A DNA stretch of 64,000 bases from Bombyx mori (Eukaryota > Arthropoda > Insecta > Lepidoptera > Bombycidae), in the NCBI RefSeq assembly GCF_030269925.1, contig NC_085121.1, forward strand, positions 5,969,501 through 6,033,500. Reading direction: 5' to 3'. The notes beneath the pieces are model-generated. The model had not been told where the DNA came from and did no database searches. It saw nothing but the letters and a program-made list of their open reading frames with translations. Both the position numbers and the translations under genes were made by a program. How positions within the stretch are numbered: position 1 is the first letter of the stretch; the number at the start of each line of letters is the position of its first letter. Below are positions 57,160 to 64,000 of this stretch, in pieces.

Positions 57160-57440
57160 CTATAAAATGCAACTGATAAAAGCAAACAAGTTAAAAATTT
57201 GACTCACCATAACTGCTCGTTTTGAAGGTCGGGCTACCGCTTGTATTTGAGTTGAATCGTTGGGACAGCAGCGCGTGTCCCGGTGGACAGCGCCGACCAC
57301 TCTGTCTTTTCCCGCCAAAAGCTCATGACGGCTTCGACCACACGCGAACCACGCCAAAATAAAATTTCGAAAATAGCTCACGCGATTATACCGCGGTGAA
57401 ATTAAAATAGTTTTACATACGTAACGACGCTCGGTGCGAG
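57160..57440 (-). promoter_or_regulatory. Possible remote 5' exon/promoter (minus strand)
   Basis: A GC-richer island. On the minus strand an ORF from 57381 runs about 58 codons to a strong donor ATG|GTGAGT at about 57207. An in-frame peptide is plausible but matches no family. The next minus-strand gene downstream is the GLIS-like factor about 10.6 kb away, so this could be its untranslated first exon. That link is inference only. Confidence 0.3.
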
Positions 57441-57444
57441 TGCG

Positions 57445-57954
57445 TAAAACCGATTTCCCCCCTACAGAGTTTTCATGGGATTTGGGGTGTTTTTAAGATA
57501 CACCCGACAAATTCATATTGCATATTGCAGAACAATGCTTATTTTAATAGGATTACATTTTGTTGTTTACCTGCAACAAATCAATGTATTCACTGTAGGG
57601 TTGTGATTTCTGTGAGTGAATCGGTCCGTAACCCACCGCCTTATCTATTTCAGTAGCAAAGCAAGTCTCTTTTGAAACCATAAGTCAATACTATCGAATT
57701 TTCTACTTCAGGTGAAGACCGGGGACCGGGATTTTGATGTCTGCGATCAGACCAGGCGAGTCAATCAGTACACTCATCTACACAAGGTGATTTTAAAACC
57801 CATTCCCCTGGTAGAAATACTGAAAGTAAATTTGATTTTTAAATTAGAACATCTCAAGCTTTGTTGTATAGAAATACACTGCATAGAAATACAATAGCTT
57901 ATTGTTAACCAATATTTAATTAACAACTAAATTGATTGTTCAGTAATACCTACC
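57445..57954. other. Intergenic DNA
   Basis: Nothing recognisable apart from a 61-codon ORF (57712-57897) with no family features. Confidence 0.3.
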
Positions 57955-58190
57955 AGGTTTTCCAGTTCACTGCGAAGAAGTACCCTATTGTCATAGTGCC
58001 GCAATTCTAAGGAGTACCCCTACAACCTTCCACGAGTATTAGGATACTTGAGGTTGACGTTGACAAAATGCTGGGAGATCTCAACAGAGCGAAGCGGTGC
58101 TTCAGGCCACGACAAAGACTTTTGCTTTATAAAGCACAAGTCCAGCCTGCCGTGGAGTGTTGCTTCCACCTCTGGACCGAAGCTCCTAAT
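57955..58190 (+). mobile_element. Old CR1/Jockey-like LINE fragment
   Basis: Contains TTCACTGCGAAGAAG, CAACAGAGCGAAGCGG, ACTTTTGCTTTATAAAGCAC and AGTCCAGCC from the LINE tail domain, with indels. Not coding. Confidence 0.7.
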
Positions 58191-58195
58191 TTTTT

Positions 58196-58572
58196 ATTTT
58201 TTTATTGCTTAGATTGGTGAACGAGATCAAAGCCCACCTGTTGTTGAGTGGTTACTGGAGCCCATAGACATCTACAACGTAAATGCGCCACCCGCCTTAA
58301 AATACTGAGACCTTAGAGCTTACTTATATCTCAAGGTGCGTGGCACATTTACGTTGTTGATGTCAATGGGCTCCACTAACCACTTAACACCAGGTGGGCT
58401 GTAAGCTCGTCCATTCATCTAAGCAATAAAAAATATAAGTTCTAAGGTTTCAAGTATAGTTACGACGGCTGCCCCACCCTTCAAACCGAAACGCATTACT
58501 GCTTCACGGCAGAAATAAGCAGGGTGGTGGTACCTACCCGCAGGGACTCACAAGAGGTCCTACCACCACCTT
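58196..58572. mobile_element. SINE inserted in a SINE
   Basis: Positions 58196-58303 and 58433-58572 are one reverse tRNA-derived SINE. Positions 58304-58432 are the 3' end of another copy in the plus direction, ending CATTCATCTAAGCAATAAAAA. Removing it rejoins the CACCTTGAGATATAAGTTC block. Confidence 0.75.
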
Positions 58573-59084
58573 AGGATATTTCAAAAGTCATCAAATCTGA
58601 TTTGTATTATATGCGGTAAAGAGTGATTTTTAGCTATTTTTGAAGACAGAAGAATGAATAGTCCATTTTAAGGTAAGTGGTTACTGCTGCCCACGTACGC
58701 TGACAATGTCAGGAGCACAGTCAGACCTCCGCTTACCACTAGCTGTGTGAGTAGCTCACATTAAAGTATCTTCCCTATGTCTCGTTTAATGAGGGGAATG
58801 TCACACCATAGTAATTGCGAACAGAATAAATTAAGACGAACTTATTTTAATCGTAGTGGAATGTCCTAAATGGGTTTCCTAAATAAATGAAACAACTGTT
58901 GTGTATTTAAGAAATGTTCTAAATCAGCATATTTATTTATGTCATTCATTTAACGTTTTCCGTGAACAATGCTTTGTTAGTTACACGATCAATAACAAAA
59001 ATCTAAGGTATTACATGTTTTAAGATATACCTAGCTGTTGTTTTAATAGCGACATATCTTTGATGTGTTCTTTATTATTATTTA

Positions 59085-59275
59085 TTCTATAGATGGGTGA
59101 TCGAGATCGCGGTCCCCTTGTGTTAGTGGTCCTATTGACATTACAATGTGAATGCCACCACATACCTTAAGAAATGAGGTCGTTAAGTTAATTGTATAGT
59201 GATGCGACTGTCACTATTCCTTCGCGGCAGGATGGTGGTACCTACCCGTATAGGCTGACCCTATCACCGTTAAAT
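59085..59275 (-). mobile_element. Very degenerate tRNA-derived SINE
   Basis: Weak matches (ATAGATGGGTGATCGAGATC, CGGCAGGATGGTGGTACCTA) in the right order and spacing. Confidence 0.5.
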
Positions 59276-59332
59276 TTTAATTAAAAATAACAGGCGTAAC
59301 GTATTGATGATCATGTCGATTATGTAACTAAA

Positions 59333-59667
59333 TCTTATACCTTTAAACGAGCAATTCTTGTATATATAGGTATATATATAATCTGAATCTCGGAAACGGC
59401 TCCAACGATTTTTATAAAATTTAGTATACAGGGGATTTCGGGGGCGATAAATCGATCTAGCTACGATTTATTTTCAGAAAACGTTGTTTTATTCGTGTTT
59501 TCAATAATCAACTTTATTGATATCTTCCTGACATCTATTGGCGAATAATAATACTATTTTTCATAATTTCAAATATCTGCTTTAAAGACACAATAACACT
59601 AAAGCTATTTCAGCAGATGGCGTTGTTAAGCCACTTATAAAAAAAAAATCGACCGTTTATTGTCTAG
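59333..59667 (+). mobile_element. Helitron-like element
   Basis: Begins TCTTATACCTTTAAACGAGC after A. It holds AATCTCGGAAACGGCTCCAA and CGATAAATCGATCTAGCTA. CTAG then T at 59664-59668 may be the end, but the right boundary is uncertain. Confidence 0.6.
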
Positions 59668-59669
59668 TA

Positions 59670-61880
59670 AACGTTTAATTGAAGCAATAATCTATTGGTC
59701 ATATTCAATTATTTTTTTAAATAATTCTACGTAATTATGCATCTATGCTATAACTACATAATGTGGATGTTAATCAAGACCTAATTTATAGATTCAGAAT
59801 TCGCATTTATGATAAATCCAAGAAATGTTTATGTTAAGAACTTGAGCGATATTTTTTTTTTGTAATTACTATATAAACTAATAATACTCGATTCCATCAT
59901 AAATATCGGGCATTCGTTTTACGTTTGACACAGAAAACAAGAAAGTCCAAATTTAGGGCAGTTTAGTGTTGTAATTTTTTTCCAATAATTGCAAAACTTG
60001 TTGATTGAACACAAAATGGCTACAACAGCAAAAGGGTTCTTCGAAATTCGCTCGAGTTTTTTTTGTTATCTAATAGTTTCATAGCTTAATGGTCTAATAT
60101 ATGTCCTGTCAAACTCCATTCGGATGTCATGAAAACTTTGTTCGAATATTATAGAAATACCTATGAGTCAAATCCACATTGATGTAGTTACAGCCAGCAT
60201 GGAATTGAAATTATTTTAATAATCATGAAGCATAATTTAAGTAGTTTGATATATTTCTGATTCAATACATTTGTCACATAAAGCTAATAAAGATAGTATA
60301 TAAAATTTTTCATTTAAATCTAGACGCAACGTAAGTACTCAAAAATTATTCGCACATGAAAATCTAAGTACATACTGAAAATCGTTACATTTTAACTAAT
60401 AAACATTTTTATATCATCTCGTCCTGCACAGACTTCGATGTTCAAATATTCGTATACTTAAGTACAGTTAAAAATTGAGCTAAAAATTATCACACAATTA
60501 CAATATAATAACGCAATAAGTAGCCGTGAAAAACAGTTGACAGTTTCGAAGATACTAAGTAAAGACATCAATATATTTTGTGCACAGCAAAATGCAAATA
60601 CAAAAACAACAAGAGAAAGACATGAGAGAACGACCAACACGACATACTTGAAGCAGGATATTAATGAATTAATGTAATATGCTTTCACGTCGCTAATCGC
60701 TAATTGTACCGTCATCGGTCAAGATTTTCTACCCAGCGCTGTTGTTACTCCGCAGACAGACCCTCCGTATGTTGTTCTAAACTTGTATGCACTCAAGCTA
60801 ATCTTCTAAGTTTCTTGCGGTTCAGATTTTCGTTAAGTAACGTCTATTTTTTGATAACTATCGGCGACATCACTTTAGTATTACACACGAACATTTTTTA
60901 ATTGCCTACCTAAACTCTATCAATATCATATCGATAATAGAAATCGATTTATAAAGTGACAAACCATAAAATTTAATCCATTTTTCAATATCATTACGTA
61001 CATAATAATATGACGTCATTTCTTGAGTCATTATAAAAAAAAAAAAAAACATTATCTTGGCAAGCTCGGGTGCCATATTGGATTTCGTAATATCATGTCA
61101 TCGTAAAATAATTATGAATTGCAAGTAAACTTTACATTCTGTTACCTGTACATGATTTGGTTACGTTTTTTTGTAGGCACTTAAAAATTTATTAGTGTGT
61201 AATTTTAAAAATAAAAAGCTTTGAAGCAAAAACTACACAATTAATACAAACAAGTAAGTACGATATCCTTAACTTTTAAATGCCAATTACTCGGGAATGC
61301 TAATGTAGTATATATTATTTTTTGAAATAACTATAGTCTTCTGTTCTGATTTATAACCCAGAAATATATAGTATCTTTTTATTTGGGAAAGTTTAAAAAT
61401 GCATGCTCGAATGTTATATAAATGCTGATTGGGCTAAGTAGTATATAAAAACAAATTTATTTAAATTTTAAACACCCACACCCGACTGTGATAAATTGTA
61501 AATTTTAATATAAAAATATGTAAGAAAGCAAAACCCTTTATGTAAAGCTTAATAGGCACTTAATTACCAGTTAATCTAATTGTCGAGGTATGTGTTGTTA
61601 TTTTTATAAATTCTTAGTTTGAACACAGTAGGGGGAAGACTTTTTTTAAAATATATGTAGAAAGGTATCCGTTATTTACGTATACGTAATATATGGCGGC
61701 AGTATAAAATATGGGAATATATATTAATTATCTACCTGAAGTTTTTTTTTCTTGTAATCGTTAATAAATTGGTATTAAGTAGAAACAATCGATAAAATGG
61801 CAACACAGTCGCATGTCAAGGTGCGGTGTGACGACGAGACAGCGGCGTTTTCGGTCCGTGTTCATCGTCGTTCGTTTGCA
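59670..61880. other. Intergenic AT-rich DNA downstream of the dioxygenase gene
   Basis: The right end should include the dioxygenase 3' untranslated region (minus strand). No other gene was supported; the ORF at 60458-60715 is hydrophobic but has no family signature. Confidence 0.35.
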
Positions 61881-61884
61881 CTAG

Positions 61885-64000
61885 TCACGCGTATGTCTCC
61901 TTGAAACGTTTCTGGATGTGATGGGCCGCGTTGAGCAGACGGTGGTGCAGGGTGAGGTGCGGGTGCGGGGTGAAGGCGGGAGGGGCGGGCACCGGCGCCG
62001 CGCGGATCGGTAACGCCGGCAGCACTGCGTCGTTGTCCGGGTGACAGAAGAACGCCACGCAATGGCGGCTGCGGGCGCGCGCGTACGATCCCGCCGGCAC
62101 GACTACACGGTGAACCTGAGCATGAGTTTAAAAATATATATTTTCATATCTTCACTACATAGTATAAAACAAAGTCGCTTTCTCTGTCCCTATATCCCTA
62201 TGTATGCTTAAATCTTTAAAACTACGCAACGGATTTTGATCCGTTTTTTTTACTAGATAGAGCTTCGATCAACAATAGTAACGATAGAGTGATGGAAGAG
62301 GAAGGTTTTTATGTATAATAACATCTATTAAACAGTGGAGAAATCAATAATAAATTACAGTTTCCGGAGCGAAGCGAGGGCGGGTCGCTAGTTAATTTTA
62401 TAAATATCACACTGGTAAGGTATTCTATGAGCCAGTCGGTACGTCAGCTGCGAAGCAGTAATGCGTTCCGGTTTGAAGAATGGGCCAGACGTACTATAGA
62501 ACTGGGACTTAGTCTCCTTGGACTTCCGGTGACCATTTAACATCAAGTCGTGAGCTCGTTCACACGTCTACACAATACGAAAATTTTCGTAAGATTTCAC
62601 AAGACGCGCATTAAAGAAAGATACGGTCAAGAAATGTTTGATATCAATAAAAAACTAAATTGCACGATTTTAAACCTTAAAATCTACTTTTTGTTATTGT
62701 TCGATAAGCTAACAGTTTTACTTTGTAAAAAGTAAGCCACAGTAAGTGAAGAAGAAAAGTGTGAGTCCGGCATTTCAAGTTGAGCACCTAGTTCAAGTTT
62801 AGAATTTTAGGTAGAAATAACTTTATATCTTTTTACTGTGTTAGCAATGATGAATGTGGACAGTACCTTGCAAGTATACCGACTATTGCTCGATAATACG
62901 ATCCAGTCCTGCGATCTGTATAGCGATCCAATCAATCATGCCAGAGATGCAGAGAAACATTCAAGCTCTTTCATAATCCTTGATAAGATCGAAACTAAAT
63001 CTGCCCAACTACGACAAAATAAACTTACCAAAGCGGGCAGAAGATTTGCAGTCCATGCAGCTAAGAACTCCCCGGTCTGAACAAGAATGGCACCAGGGAG
63101 ATGACCAACGGCTTGCCACTTCTCGCTACCATTCAGCTTAACCTGAAATTGTAACATTTATATTATTATCTATACATATAAATATAATAGGAATGGCTGT
63201 TTGTAATATTGAAATAACCGCTTTTTACTACATGCATATGAATATATATATATGGTACATACACCAAAATAACATTTTTTACAATTTTTGTCTGTCTGTC
63301 TGTCTGGCTGTCTGTCTGTTTGTTCCGGCTAATCTCTGGAACGGCTAGACCGATTTTGACGAGACTTTCACTAACAGTTAGCTGATGATATAAGGAGTAA
63401 CGTAGCCTACTTTTTTTAGACTAGCTTGGCCCCCCGGCGTCACGCCGCGTAACATCGCGGGACTCTGCTATCAATAATAAAATTTAATGTTTCCGAAGCG
63501 AAGCGAGGGCGGGTCGCTAGTCAGCTATAAGTTTGAGGGTAGATTAGTTTTATTTCTAAAATACAATATTATAACGACCACACATTTGTTTCTTATCTCG
63601 TGACGGGATGGACCGACGCGACGTGAGTGCTCTGTTGACATTTATGACGCACTTTCCAAGCGACCGACTTTTCGTGTAACTGTATTATTACGTTGTGGAC
63701 TCATTTGTTTTTATACAAATAACGGGTGTTTAGCCTTAATCAACCCAAACGAAAGAAGTCTTTAAGATAAGCGTTGTAGAGATAAAAATCTTAATGTATG
63801 TATTTGGTAAGTTTGCAAGTAGTTTACGTATGGCTTAAATTCCTTTTACCTCGAGTCCGCCTTCAGAATCCTGTGCGATCAGCGTGAAGGTTCCGTAATC
63901 GGCATGAGCGCCACAGCGTGTGTAATGTACCACATCACTTTGGCAGCAAGGACCCTCGTCTTCAGGTGGGACAGGCGGGTAGTACAACAGACGCATGATC
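61885..64000 (-). CDS. Isopenicillin-N-synthase-like 2-oxoglutarate/Fe(II) dioxygenase, 3' part (partial)
   Basis: Three exons are visible: 63851-64000 (runs off the window), 63029-63142 and 61885-62115, all phase 0 with GT-AG sites. In order they give LLYYPPVPPEDEGPCCQSD, then RCGAHADYGTFTLIAQDSEG with the iron-binding H-x-D (HAD), GGLEVKLNGSEKWQAVGHLP, GAILVQTGEFLAAWT, and VHRVVVP with the distal iron-binding H. The last is R-H-C-V-A-F-F-CHPD, at the place where the family has R-x-S for 2-oxoglutarate. The tail is proline-rich and ends RFKETYA. The domain layout fits the UPF0676/IPNS-like oxygenases found in fungi, plants and arthropods; the substrate is unknown. The N-terminal half lies beyond the right edge. 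Exon ends and phase make the model firm. Confidence 0.88.
62152..62391 (+). mobile_element. Helitron-like element in dioxygenase intron
   Basis: Starts TCACTACATAGTATAAAACA and ends AGCGAGGGCGGGTCGCTAG before T, 240 bp. The base before TC is T rather than the usual A. Confidence 0.7.
62440..62580 (+). mobile_element. Degenerate SINE fragment
   Basis: GCGAAGCAGTAATGCGTTCC and GACCATTTAACATCAAG...GTGAGCTCG are changed versions of the tRNA-derived SINE body. Confidence 0.5.
63169..63520 (+). mobile_element. Helitron-like element (Lep1-type) with (TCTG)n
   Basis: Starts TCTATACATATAAATATAAT and ends AAGCGAGGGCGGGTCGCTAG before T. A GTCTGTCT run and a TATATA run lie inside. Same family as 28987-29334. 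In the dioxygenase intron just after the 63142 acceptor side. Confidence 0.78.

Noticed and set aside
62838..63080. 80-residue plus-strand ORF
   Set aside because: It overlaps the antisense of a dioxygenase exon and intron and shows no family feature.

Overview
The window looks like nuclear DNA of a lepidopteran insect, most likely the silkworm Bombyx mori or a close relative. Three things point this way. Genes are split by GT-AG introns. A 146-residue MBF1 protein reads like the silkworm founder of that family. Introns and spacers are packed with lepidopteran repeats: tRNA-headed SINEs, a CR1/Jockey-like LINE in many truncated copies, RTE-type LINE pieces, Helitron-like elements ending in CTAG, MITEs and a copia-primed LTR element. 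No prokaryotic or viral gene set is present.

Layout. Positions 1-4.8 kb hold transposon debris: a psq/pogo-type helix-turn-helix remnant, a ~1.2-kb tandem duplication, and an 899-bp hAT-like element with an 8-bp target duplication. A single-exon cGAS-like nucleotidyltransferase lies on the minus strand at 5.8-7.0 kb and keeps its active-site motifs. Positions 8.8-13.6 kb hold SINEs, a Tc1/IS630-like transposase relic, a MITE and a frameshifted RTE LINE. A head-to-head pair follows: a three-exon GTF3C6-like TFIIIC subunit (minus, 14.2-17.2 kb) and MBF1 (plus, 18.2 kb), sharing a ~1-kb spacer with a perfect hairpin. A complete 2.8-kb non-autonomous LTR element lies at 21.3-24.1 kb.

The nucleoporin Nup54 gene (plus, 25.0-44.4 kb) can be rebuilt in full: 13 coding exons whose phases all match, 566 residues. 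Its introns hold most of the SINE, LINE, Helitron and MITE copies, several within 25-45 bp of splice sites. Convergent to it, a GLIS-type five-zinc-finger factor (minus, 45.1-46.6 kb, four coding exons, 402 residues) ends in a PLDLS motif. Positions 47-61 kb are mostly intergenic: a LINE nested in another LINE, a GA microsatellite, SINE-in-SINE nesting, and a possible remote 5' exon near 57.2-57.4 kb. The right edge (minus, 61.9 kb to beyond 64.0 kb) holds the last three exons of an isopenicillin-N-synthase-type 2-oxoglutarate/Fe(II) dioxygenase.

The genes do not form one pathway. GTF3C6, MBF1 and the GLIS-like factor act in transcription, Nup54 in nuclear transport, the nucleotidyltransferase probably in innate immune sensing, and the dioxygenase in small-molecule oxidation. 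Gene models rest on reading frames, splice consensus and phase agreement; family assignments rest on motif recognition without a database search. Repeat boundaries are approximate unless termini or target duplications are stated.
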